DNA from: Candidatus Symbiothrix sp.
Lineage (GTDB): Bacteria > Bacteroidota > Bacteroidia > Bacteroidales > Azobacteroidaceae
NCBI GenBank assembly: GCA_031270925.1
Contig: JAISWY010000404.1
Location: 1-5,545 of the forward strand
Length of the DNA: 5,545 nucleotides
Direction of reading: 5' to 3'
Part shown: positions 1 to 5,545 of the stretch, piece by piece
Position numbering within the stretch: position 1 is the stretch's first letter
Layout: every line of letters begins with the position of its first letter
Program-made: the position numbers and the translations under genes
The notes under the pieces: model-generated
Database searches by the model: none
What the model was told of the DNA's origin: nothing
Seen by the model: the letters and a program-made list of their open reading frames with translations, nothing else

Positions 1-84
1 GATCCGGAAATCGGCGGCGGAGTAGATTACGGCAATTATCCGCAATCGCGGACAGTGATGTTTGGTGTGAATTTGGATTTTTAA
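1..84 (+). CDS. SusC/RagA-like TonB-dependent outer-membrane transporter, C-terminal end only
   Basis: Only the last 27 codons are present, open at the left edge and ending in TAA at 82-84. The peptide contains YPQSRTVMFGVNLDF, which matches the usual ending of SusC-family barrels: a YPxxRT motif, then a final amphipathic beta-strand ending in an aromatic residue (here Phe), the typical signal for outer-membrane barrel assembly. In this family the protein is the barrel that imports oligosaccharides using TonB energy, with the SusD lipoprotein as its lid. The SusD homologue that starts 21 bases downstream supports the call. The plug, the carboxypeptidase-like domain and most of the barrel lie outside the window, so substrate cannot be judged from this piece. 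Confidence 0.88.
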   Translation, partial: DPEIGGGVDYGNYPQSRTVMFGVNLDF

Positions 85-105
85 TACATATAATAATAGC
101 AAAAA

Positions 106-1719
106 ATGAAAACGATGAAACATATAACCTCATGGATGGTTTTGTTGGCCTTGCTGACAAGTTCGTGTACCGATTGGTTGACCGAAAATCCGCCCGCCTC
201 TACTTCGAGGAGCGAATTTTTCTCCACATCGATGGCCGCCGTTTATGCAACCAATGCGGCTTATGTACCCTTGCAATGGGAATACAATTATACTTATTAC
301 AGCGAATGGTTTATCGGCGATGTGGTTTCCGACGACGCATTGAAAGGCGGCCAAAACACAAGCGATATGGCCGATGCTTACGCGATGGAAAATTTCAAAA
401 CCACCGACAATAACGGTTTGCTGTTGGATTTTTATCGTGCGCAATATCAGGGAATCAATCGCTGCAATTTGGCTTTGGAAGAAATTCCTAAGATGTCGAA
501 CGACAGCATTTTAACTCTCGAATTGCAAAGTCGTTTACTCGGCGAATTGCGGTTCTTGCGGGCAATGTATTATTTCCGTCTGGTGCGCGTGTTCGGCGGT
601 GTTCCCTGGGTGGATTTCGTGATCGAATCGGCCGAAAAATGGCAACAGCCACGCGCTTCCGCCAATGATATTTATTCATTTATTATCAACGATTTGAAAG
701 ACGCGAATCAGCGCTTGTGGGAAAAATCGGAATATGAAAGCGAGGATTTGGGACGGGCAACCAAAGGTTCGGCACAAGCCATGCTGCTGAAAACATATCT
801 TTATACGCACGATTACGAAAGTGCGAAAAGTTGGGGCGATTCGATTCTCCGTTCGACGGAATACGGTTTGCAAGCCGATTACGCCGATTTGTTTTTGTAC
901 AATGGCAAGGAAGATTTGGCGCCGGTTGCCGGGGAAAACGGTTCGGAATCGGTATTTGAAATCCAATATGTGGACGATCCGACCAGCGATTACGGAGGAA
1001 GTGGCGGCATTGGCGGCAACGGTTTTACCCGCGGTTCATTTACGGTCGTCCTTACCCGTTCCCGCTCGTCGATTTTAGGCGGCGGTTGGGGATTCAATAA
1101 ACCGACGCAGAATTTGTACAACGAATACGAATCGGGCGACCCGCGCCGCGATGTTACCATCCTCAATCCCACCGATGCGGAAATTGAAAAACCGGAAACC
1201 GAAATTTATTTGGGCAACCGTTATTTGAACCGCAAATCCGGTATGTATTTGAAAGCGGCTCGTGATTACACGAAACTGTCGCATCAAAGTCGTGGAGCGT
1301 TGAATAACAAACTGATTCGCTACGCCGATGTCTTGCTGATGTACGCCGAAGCCTGTTGCGAAACCAATCACTTCGACGATGCAAAAGCAGCCTTGAATCA
1401 AGTTCGCGCTCGCGCACGTGGAAATAACACAACGATTTTACCCGATTTCCCTTACGGAAATTATACCGATGGAAATAAAGATGATCTTCGGAAAGCTATC
1501 CGGCACGAGCGCCGCGTAGAATTGGGAATGGAAGGCCATCGCTGGTTCGACCTCTGCCGTTGGGGAATTGCAAAAGCAACCATGGATGCTTATAAAGCGC
1601 AAGAAACGTCCGACGTGCAACAGCATATCGCAGAGTTTGTTGCCGGAAAGCACGAATTATTCCCGATTCCAAGTCAGGAGCGCGAATTGAATCCGATGGA
1701 GCAAAATCCCCATTATTAA
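106..1719 (+). CDS. SusD/RagB-like outer-membrane glycan-binding lipoprotein
   Basis: This 537-residue protein has the usual SusD length and should sit on the cell surface over the SusC barrel, binding glycan for import. A basic N-terminus and hydrophobic stretch lead to a lipobox LLTSSC with Cys21, followed by TDWLTENPP, a typical SusD start. The helical N-terminal SusD-like region spans about residues 22-240, including ELRFLRAMYYFRLVRVFGGVPW (148-169, a TPR-type helix and the family GGVP motif). The C-terminal SusD/RagB region spans about 280-537 and contains LIRYADVLLMYAEA (403-416), RHERRVELGMEGHRWFDLCR (467-486) and the ending NPMEQNPHY. A glycine-rich stretch at 297-328 (GGSGGIGGNG, then GGGWGF) is probably a loop and may form part of the ligand surface; that is inference. 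ATG at 106 is preferred; ATG at 115 would shorten the signal peptide's basic region. Ligand is inferred from the downstream enzymes as beta-1,3-glucan. Confidence 0.95.
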   Translation: MKTMKHITSWMVLLALLTSSCTDWLTENPPASTSRSEFFSTSMAAVYATNAAYVPLQWEYNYTYYSEWFIGDVVSDDALKGGQNTSDMADAYAMENFKTTDNNGLLLDFYRAQYQGINRCNLALEEIPKMSNDSILTLELQSRLLGELRFLRAMYYFRLVRVFGGVPWVDFVIESAEKWQQPRASANDIYSFIINDLKDANQRLWEKSEYESEDLGRATKGSAQAMLLKTYLYTHDYESAKSWGDSILRSTEYGLQADYADLFLYNGKEDLAPVAGENGSESVFEIQYVDDPTSDYGGSGGIGGNGFTRGSFTVVLTRSRSSILGGGWGFNKPTQNLYNEYESGDPRRDVTILNPTDAEIEKPETEIYLGNRYLNRKSGMYLKAARDYTKLSHQSRGALNNKLIRYADVLLMYAEACCETNHFDDAKAALNQVRARARGNNTTILPDFPYGNYTDGNKDDLRKAIRHERRVELGMEGHRWFDLCRWGIAKATMDAYKAQETSDVQQHIAEFVAGKHELFPIPSQERELNPMEQNPHY

Positions 1720-1770
1720 AAGCGATATTATCAAATCTTTTTTTTATAAACAAATTTAAATTTAATTACA
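1720..1770 (+). other. A/T-rich leader between the SusD gene and the binding-protein gene
   Basis: This 51-base gap is the longest in the cluster and is almost purely A/T. It holds a run of eight T at 1738-1745 and the 12-base palindrome AAATTTAAATTT at 1752-1763. There is no G/C-rich stem before the T run, so I do not call a terminator. I find no convincing match to the Bacteroidota -33/-7 promoter (TTTG and TAnnTTTG); TAAATTTA is the nearest and lacks the final G. The best reading is an unstructured leader that helps ribosome loading, since Bacteroidota rely little on Shine-Dalgarno pairing. Confidence 0.4.
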
Positions 1771-2748
1771 ATGAGAACGAAATCATTTTTGTATTTGGCA
1801 ATGACTTTGGTTATTGCAGCAGTAACTTGGTCGTGCGGAGAGGATTCAGAAGAAAAGGAAAGCGTTACAGCAACCGGAATTACTTTGGACCAAAAAACGG
1901 CAAGCATCGAAGTAGAATCTACCGTTGTCTTGAAAGCTACTTTGCAACCCGAAGGAGCCACCGGAACCATTATTTGGAGTACGTCCAATTCGGAGATTGC
2001 TTCTGTTAATAACGGTGTTGTAACCGGTATCAGCGCCGGGAAAGTTACAATCGCAGCTCAAAGTGGAGCTTTCAGCGATGCTTGTGAAGTAACGGTTACG
2101 CCGAAAGCGGTTGATATATCCAAGTATCCGTCCTTGCAAGGCAGCAATTATTACCTTCTCCAATTGGGCGAAAGCGCAAGAGCATCTATTGCCGGAAAAA
2201 TCATTTTGGATTTAAGTCCCGATGATGTAAACAAATGGAATTACATTTGGCCGGAGTCAGGCGATTCGTTTCTTCCCGGCCCAGCTCCTTCCGGTTTGAA
2301 TTGCTACGGACAACCCGAAGGATGGATCAGCCTCATGGCCGGCACCTTGGGATGGTCGGGCGGCGGCTATGCCATTGCAACAGGCTTCGGAACGATCGAC
2401 ATGACCGATTTGTTTACCAATGTAAACGATTATGTATTCCATATCGCTTTGAAAGCCACGCATAACAAATCGTTTATGTTCACTTTCAACGATGCGGCTG
2501 CGGAAGCGAAATTTGTGATTGGCGCTGCCTCTTTTGAAGATAACGGCAAATCGTATCAACCCGACGCCGATTTTGCACGCGACGGCGAATGGCATGAAGT
2601 AGAATTTCCGTTAAGCGCTTTCAATGGCAAAGGCGTATTCTATCGCGATGCTTTCCAAGATAAAAACGTGTTTGCTTATCTTGCCGGCGGCGTAGCGGGA
2701 ACCACTTTGGAATACGATGCCGTATTCTTCTATAAACCTAAAAAATAA
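1771..2748 (+). CDS. Putative surface glycan-binding lipoprotein with Big_2-like domain (SusE-position SGBP)
   Basis: A 325-residue protein with signal peptide and lipobox TWSC (Cys22). The acidic run GEDSEEKE directly after the Cys resembles the Bacteroidota lipoprotein export signal, which favours placement on the outer face. Residues about 35-111 form a bacterial Ig-like (Big_2 type) domain: GITLDQKTASI, IIWSTSNSEIASVNNGVVTG, and the closing strand CEVTVTP. Residues about 114-325 form a second domain with no catalytic motif that I recognise. Its segment DGEWHEVEFPLSAFNGKG (271-288) resembles the end of galactose-binding-like beta-sandwiches found in carbohydrate-binding modules, and it is rich in exposed-type aromatics (Trp156, Trp160, Trp185, Trp195, Trp274). 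Position right after SusD is that of SusE/SGBP genes. Binding of beta-glucan is inferred from context, not from a recognised family; a degenerate enzyme cannot be excluded. Confidence 0.75.
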   Translation: MRTKSFLYLAMTLVIAAVTWSCGEDSEEKESVTATGITLDQKTASIEVESTVVLKATLQPEGATGTIIWSTSNSEIASVNNGVVTGISAGKVTIAAQSGAFSDACEVTVTPKAVDISKYPSLQGSNYYLLQLGESARASIAGKIILDLSPDDVNKWNYIWPESGDSFLPGPAPSGLNCYGQPEGWISLMAGTLGWSGGGYAIATGFGTIDMTDLFTNVNDYVFHIALKATHNKSFMFTFNDAAAEAKFVIGAASFEDNGKSYQPDADFARDGEWHEVEFPLSAFNGKGVFYRDAFQDKNVFAYLAGGVAGTTLEYDAVFFYKPKK

Positions 2749-2761
2749 CAGAAATTAAAGG

Positions 2762-3805
2762 ATGAAACAGCTATTTGCCATCATTCTTACCGTAGTGTTG
2801 GTTTTCGCCTCTTGCGATGGTGCGGGGGGCGAGCCGACAACGGCAGAATTGAAACTCAATAAATCGGAAATAACCATCCGTATCGGCGAAAAGGAAACAT
2901 TGAAAGTTGTATCAGCGCCACCTTCCGACGAAGCCGCCGTTTGGACGACTTCCGATAGAGCCGTAGCTTCCGTTTTTTTGGGGATTGTAACCGCCGAATC
3001 GTCCGGAACGGCCGTCATCACGGTAACGATGGGCAAATATTCGGCGCAATGTACCGTAACGGTTCCCGAACGTTCCTACACCATGGTCTGGTCGGATGAA
3101 TTTGACGGTTCGGCCTTGAATACCCATAATTGGAATTACGAAATCGGCACCGGTAATTGGGGTTGGGGCAACGACGAAAAGCAATATTATACCAATCGTC
3201 AGGAAAATATCCGCGTCGAAAACGGTTATCTGATTATCGAAGCGCAAAAGGAAGATTACGAGGGAAGTAAATATACCTCAGCCCGCATTACCACCAAAAA
3301 CAAGCAGGATTTTACTTACGGCAAAATGGAAGCGCGATTGAGTATTCCGGGCGGCACAGGCACCTGGCCGGCTTTTTGGATGCTGGGTTACGGCGGTTGG
3401 CCTTCCTGTGGCGAAATCGACATTATGGAACATGTAGGCAAAGAACCGACCATGCTTTCCCATGCGCTTCATACGAAAAATCAGAATGGGACGAACGGTA
3501 AAAACTGGAGTAAACGGCTGTATCGCAACGATGCGGAAAATACCTTCCATACCTATACTCTGGAATGGATCGACGACGAATTTGCCGGCTACGATTTAAT
3601 CCGTTTTTATATCGACGGACAGGAAACCGGAGCTTGTCAGGAAACCTTGCAAACCACCGCGACGGATTGGCCGTTCAAAGCGCCGTTCTATTTTATCCTG
3701 AACTTGGCGATCGGAGGGAATTGGGGAGGTCCGAATATTGATGATTCGATTTTCCCCGTACAAATGAAAGTGGATTATGTAAGAGTTTATCAGGTAGAAA
3801 AATAA
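2762..3805 (+). CDS. GH16 endo-beta-1,3-glucanase (laminarinase type), surface lipoprotein with N-terminal Big_2-like domain
   Basis: A 347-residue lipoprotein: signal peptide to LVFASC (Cys18), a Big_2-like domain at about 28-103, then a complete GH16 catalytic domain at about 105-346 starting VWSDEFDGSALN. The active-site strand is GEIDIMEHVG at 217-226. Glu218 is the expected nucleophile, Asp220 the assisting acid and Glu223 the acid/base. The extra Met between Asp and the second Glu (E-I-D-I-M-E) is the beta-bulge form seen in laminarinases and lichenase-like relatives. Other family marks are WPAFWMLG (202-209), Trp134/Trp136 in GNWGWGNDEKQYYT, and the ending NLAIGGNWGGPNIDDSIFP with VDYVRVYQ. 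The family cuts beta-1,3 bonds in laminarin or mixed-linkage beta-glucan with retention. ATG at 2762 lies 13 bases after the previous stop and gives an intact signal peptide. The Ig-like domain probably acts as a spacer from the membrane. Exact specificity (beta-1,3 versus beta-1,3/1,4) cannot be fixed from sequence alone. Confidence 0.95.
   Translation: MKQLFAIILTVVLVFASCDGAGGEPTTAELKLNKSEITIRIGEKETLKVVSAPPSDEAAVWTTSDRAVASVFLGIVTAESSGTAVITVTMGKYSAQCTVTVPERSYTMVWSDEFDGSALNTHNWNYEIGTGNWGWGNDEKQYYTNRQENIRVENGYLIIEAQKEDYEGSKYTSARITTKNKQDFTYGKMEARLSIPGGTGTWPAFWMLGYGGWPSCGEIDIMEHVGKEPTMLSHALHTKNQNGTNGKNWSKRLYRNDAENTFHTYTLEWIDDEFAGYDLIRFYIDGQETGACQETLQTTATDWPFKAPFYFILNLAIGGNWGGPNIDDSIFPVQMKVDYVRVYQVEK
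2846..3070 (+). repeat. Big_2-like domain module, copy A (in the GH16 gene)
   Basis: Codes for residues 29-103 of the GH16 protein. It aligns without gaps to residues 27-101 of the next protein, with 48 of 75 residues identical by hand count, including blocks ELKLNKSE, GEKE, ITV and MGKYS. It is one of a pair of related Ig-like modules attached to unrelated catalytic domains. Confidence 0.85.
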
Positions 3806-3813
3806 AAAAAATC

Positions 3814-5331
3814 ATGAAACAAATTATTGCAATATTTCTAATCGGCACGGCTTTCTTTTCGTGCAACGGCGGGACGGATCTTGTCGAACAGGAATTAAAA
3901 CTGAATAAATCGGAAATGACTTTGCGTGCAGGAGAAAAGGAAAAGTTGCAAATTGTTTCGATACCTTCCATCGACGTAACGGCAGAGTGGACTTCGTCGA
4001 ACGAAAAGGTAGCCACCGTTTTTATCGGAGAAGTTACTGCGGTAGCTGCCGGTAAAGCAACGATTACGGTAAGTATGGGCAAATATTCGACGCAATGCCT
4101 TGTAACCGTTCCCGAAAAAGAAGCCACTTCCATGCAAGTTAAAAGTAAAAAGCGCGGCGTTTCGTTTAATTTTACCAATGTGGATGATGTACGCGCCTTG
4201 GGCGATGCTATTTCGTGGTCGTATAATTGGGGACACGATCATTCTACCGTTGTGAACGGCGTTTTCAACGAGTTCGGATTGGATTTTTGTCCTATGGCTT
4301 GGAATGCGGTGGATGCCAATAAATTACGCACATACAAGGCGAGTCATCCGGATTGCCGCTACTTGTTGGCTTTCAACGAACCGAATCTGACAGATCAAGC
4401 GAATATGACTCCCGCACAGGCAGCCGCCAAATGGCCGGAAGTCAAGGCCATAGCACAGGAATTAGGTTTGAAAATCATTTCTCCCGCCATGAATTATGGT
4501 ACATTATCGGGTTACAGCGATCCGATCAAATGGTTGGACGAATTTTTCACCTTGATTCCTTTAAGCGAGATCGACGGCATTTCCATTCATTGTTATATGC
4601 CGAATGCAGGAGCGACAAAATCGTACATCGATCGATTCAAAAAGTACAACAAGCCGATTTGGATGACCGAATTTTGTGCTTGGGACGGCCTGAACGCCAA
4701 TAGTTTCAAGCTCGAAGGCCAAATGAAATACATGTCCGACATCATTAATTATATGGAAAGCGACCCCGCCGTTTTCCGTTATGCATGGTTTATTCCCAAA
4801 GGCGATAAAAGGGTGGAAGATTTTCCGTATATGTATTTGCTTACGAAACTGTCGCCGATTGAATTAACGCCGCTGGGAAAAATTTTCGCCCAAATCTCCA
4901 CTCAGGATAAAACCGTTTGGCACAAGGAAGAATTGCTGATCGAAGCCGAACATTACAGTTCGATATGTATAGCCGAAGGCGTAAACAGGGATTGGACGGA
5001 TGGTCCGGCCCTTCGCTCGACTACCGATGGAGTCGGCGAAACCTTGGAAGTATATAATTTCTTCGCCGGTCAGTGGCTTGAATATCAAGTGGAGATTGAA
5101 AGTAAAGACGATTTGAAACTGCATTTTCGTTATGCGACTTTCATCAATACAAGCTTGGAAATTTATTTCGATAATGTTCCGGAAACCACTTATACTTTAA
5201 CAGCCACCGGTGAGAATGATATTTGGGGAAATGATTTTGTACAAATTCATCCCGCTCCCGGCAAACACACCTTGCGCGTGAAATTGAAACAAGGCGCTTT
5301 GTGCCTGAATTGGTTGAAAATAGGAAAATAA
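3814..5331 (+). CDS. GH128-like endo-beta-1,3-glucanase lipoprotein: Big_2-like domain, catalytic domain, CBM6-like module
   Basis: A 505-residue, three-part protein. Signal peptide ends at FFSC (Cys17); a Big_2-like domain covers about 26-101; a catalytic (beta/alpha)8 domain of the GH128 / Asl1-like glycosyl hydrolase core type covers about 113-362; a CBM6-like module covers about 372-505. In the catalytic part RGVSFNF opens the barrel, LLAFNEPNLTDQANMTPAQA (184-203) carries the expected acid/base Glu189, and IWMTEFCAW (282-290) carries the expected nucleophile Glu286. GISIHCY (255-261) and FRYAWFIPKG (321-330) fit the later strands. In the last module, LLIEAEHYSS, GQWLEYQVEI, LHFRYA and the closing LCLNWLKIG are CBM6 hallmarks, and Trp421, Trp471 and Asn499 are candidates for the binding site. 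GH128 members characterised so far act on beta-1,3-glucan, and some CBM6 modules bind it. The start is 8 bases after the GH16 stop, which suggests translational coupling. The GH128 subgroup and endo/exo mode cannot be assigned here. Confidence 0.88.
   Translation: MKQIIAIFLIGTAFFSCNGGTDLVEQELKLNKSEMTLRAGEKEKLQIVSIPSIDVTAEWTSSNEKVATVFIGEVTAVAAGKATITVSMGKYSTQCLVTVPEKEATSMQVKSKKRGVSFNFTNVDDVRALGDAISWSYNWGHDHSTVVNGVFNEFGLDFCPMAWNAVDANKLRTYKASHPDCRYLLAFNEPNLTDQANMTPAQAAAKWPEVKAIAQELGLKIISPAMNYGTLSGYSDPIKWLDEFFTLIPLSEIDGISIHCYMPNAGATKSYIDRFKKYNKPIWMTEFCAWDGLNANSFKLEGQMKYMSDIINYMESDPAVFRYAWFIPKGDKRVEDFPYMYLLTKLSPIELTPLGKIFAQISTQDKTVWHKEELLIEAEHYSSICIAEGVNRDWTDGPALRSTTDGVGETLEVYNFFAGQWLEYQVEIESKDDLKLHFRYATFINTSLEIYFDNVPETTYTLTATGENDIWGNDFVQIHPAPGKHTLRVKLKQGALCLNWLKIGK
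3892..4116 (+). repeat. Big_2-like domain module, copy B (in the GH128 gene)
   Basis: Codes for residues 27-101 of the GH128 protein, equal in length to copy A and 48/75 identical at protein level. Short stretches are also nearly identical as DNA, for example ATGGGCAAATATTCG in both copies. The similarity ends where the two catalytic domains begin, which fits duplication or shuffling of a spacer module. Confidence 0.85.
4927..5328 (+). other. CBM6-like carbohydrate-binding module (domain of the GH128-like protein)
   Basis: This stretch codes for about residues 372-505 of the GH128-like protein. Order of marks: IEAEHYSS at the start, a Trp/Gly-rich turn around RDWTDGP, GVGETLEVYNF, GQWLEYQVEI, LHFRYATF, a short LEIYFDN strand, GENDIWGNDF, PGKHTLRVKL and LCLNWLKIG at the end. 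This is the usual CBM6 strand order and size (about 130 residues). It likely keeps the enzyme on insoluble or branched beta-glucan; the actual ligand is inferred. Confidence 0.8.
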
Positions 5332-5344
5332 TTGAAAGTAAAAT

Positions 5345-5545
5345 ATGAAATACAGAAATCTCATTATCGGTATAGCGCTTGTTTTCGCCGCTAGCGGCAA
5401 ACAAACTTCCGATTCATTCGCGGTGATGAACGATTCATTCGCGGTGATGAACGATTCATTCGCGGTGATGAACGATTCATTCGCGGTGATGAACGATTCA
5501 TTCGCGGTGATGAACGATTCATTCGCGGTGATGAACGATTCATTC
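5345..5545 (+). CDS. 5' end of an exported protein of unknown function with N-terminal DSFAVMN repeats (partial)
   Basis: Starting 13 bases after the GH128 stop, ATG at 5345 opens 67 codons with no stop before the window edge. Residues 1-17 (MKYRNLIIGIALVFAAS) look like a signal peptide: two basic residues, then a hydrophobic core. Residue 18 is Gly where the four complete upstream lipoproteins have Cys (positions 21, 22, 18 and 17). LVFAASG here compares with LVFASC in the GH16 gene, so a single TGC-to-GGC change would explain it; otherwise cleavage by signal peptidase I after AAS is possible. From residue 23 the protein consists only of DSFAVMN heptapeptides. No enzyme domain is reached, so the product cannot be named; a further PUL component such as a beta-glucosidase or another binding protein would fit the position. 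The leader TTGAAAGTAAAAT is A/T-rich like those upstream. Confidence 0.6.
   Translation, partial: MKYRNLIIGIALVFAASGKQTSDSFAVMNDSFAVMNDSFAVMNDSFAVMNDSFAVMNDSFAVMNDSF
5387..5398. other. 12-base perfect palindrome at the signal peptide end
   Basis: GCCGCTAGCGGC reads the same on both strands and codes for Ala-Ala-Ser-Gly (residues 15-18) of the last gene. It ends 12 bases before the tandem array begins. The final GGC, the Gly codon replacing the expected Cys, is what completes the palindrome. A function is not evident; it may be chance. Confidence 0.5.
5411..5545 (+). repeat. Perfect 21-bp tandem repeat array, in frame, 6.4 copies, running off the window
   Basis: Units begin at 5411, 5432, 5453, 5474, 5495 and 5516, with a seventh started at 5537 (nine bases). 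All copies are identical. The unit begins GATTCATTC and ends GTGATGAAC, and its seven codons spell DSFAVMN. Because 21 is a multiple of three, gain or loss of units would change protein length without shifting the frame. Each unit junction can form a small hairpin (ATGAA, loop CGA, TTCAT). There are no unique spacers, so it is not a CRISPR array. The true copy number is unknown because the array is cut by the window edge. Confidence 0.97.

Noticed and set aside
132..413. Second + strand open frame of 93 codons inside the SusD gene
   Set aside because: It overlaps the SusD signal peptide and conserved N-terminal region in another frame and shows no family features.
1752..1763. AAATTTAAATTT palindrome as an operator
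   Set aside because: It consists only of A and T in a leader that is almost wholly A/T, so chance is the simplest explanation.
1720..1770. Rho-independent terminator at the eight-T run
   Set aside because: No stable G/C-rich stem precedes the T run; only a four-base GATA/TATC pairing with a one-base loop is present.
2749..2761. Shine-Dalgarno site AAAGG before the GH16 start
   Set aside because: It ends directly at the ATG, leaving no spacer, and Bacteroidota depend little on such sites.
3693..4178. 161-codon open frame on the - strand
   Set aside because: It lies antisense across the GH16 end and GH128 start, which have clear family motifs; it has no signal, domain or leader of its own.
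5411..5545. CRISPR array
   Set aside because: The units are directly adjacent and identical, with no variable spacers, and they continue an open reading frame.

Overview
The window looks like part of a polysaccharide utilization locus (PUL) from a Bacteroidota genome, most likely of the order Bacteroidales. The evidence is a SusC-type C-terminus followed directly by a SusD homologue, a chain of lipoprotein genes with acidic or polar residues after the lipobox cysteine, and A/T-rich leaders in place of clear Shine-Dalgarno sites. The order-level assignment is an inference; no rRNA or marker gene is present.

Layout, all on the + strand and tightly spaced: tail of a SusC-like TonB-dependent transporter (1-84); SusD-like glycan-binding lipoprotein (106-1719); a lipoprotein with one Ig-like (Big_2-type) domain and a C-terminal beta-sandwich-like domain, read as a surface glycan-binding protein (1771-2748); a GH16 laminarinase-type lipoprotein (2762-3805); a GH128-type endo-beta-1,3-glucanase lipoprotein with a C-terminal CBM6-like module (3814-5331); and the 5' end of a further exported protein (5345 to the window end). 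Gaps between genes are 21, 51, 13, 8 and 13 bases, so a single operon is likely. No tRNA, rRNA, CRISPR array or insertion sequence was seen.

Together the genes describe a cell-surface system for beta-1,3-glucan (laminarin, curdlan, or fungal, oomycete or cereal-type mixed-linkage glucan). The binding protein and the CBM6 would hold the polymer, GH16 and GH128 would cut internal bonds, and SusD/SusC would capture and import the oligosaccharides. The enzyme that finishes oligosaccharides to glucose (often GH3 or GH30 in such loci) and the regulator are not in this window.

The most unusual part is the right edge. The last gene changes, right after its signal peptide, into a perfect 21-bp tandem array (six full copies plus nine bases) that stays in frame as the heptapeptide DSFAVMN and runs off the end. 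Its signal peptide has Gly where the neighbouring genes have the lipobox Cys. Whether the array is real biology or an assembly-end artefact cannot be decided from the window.
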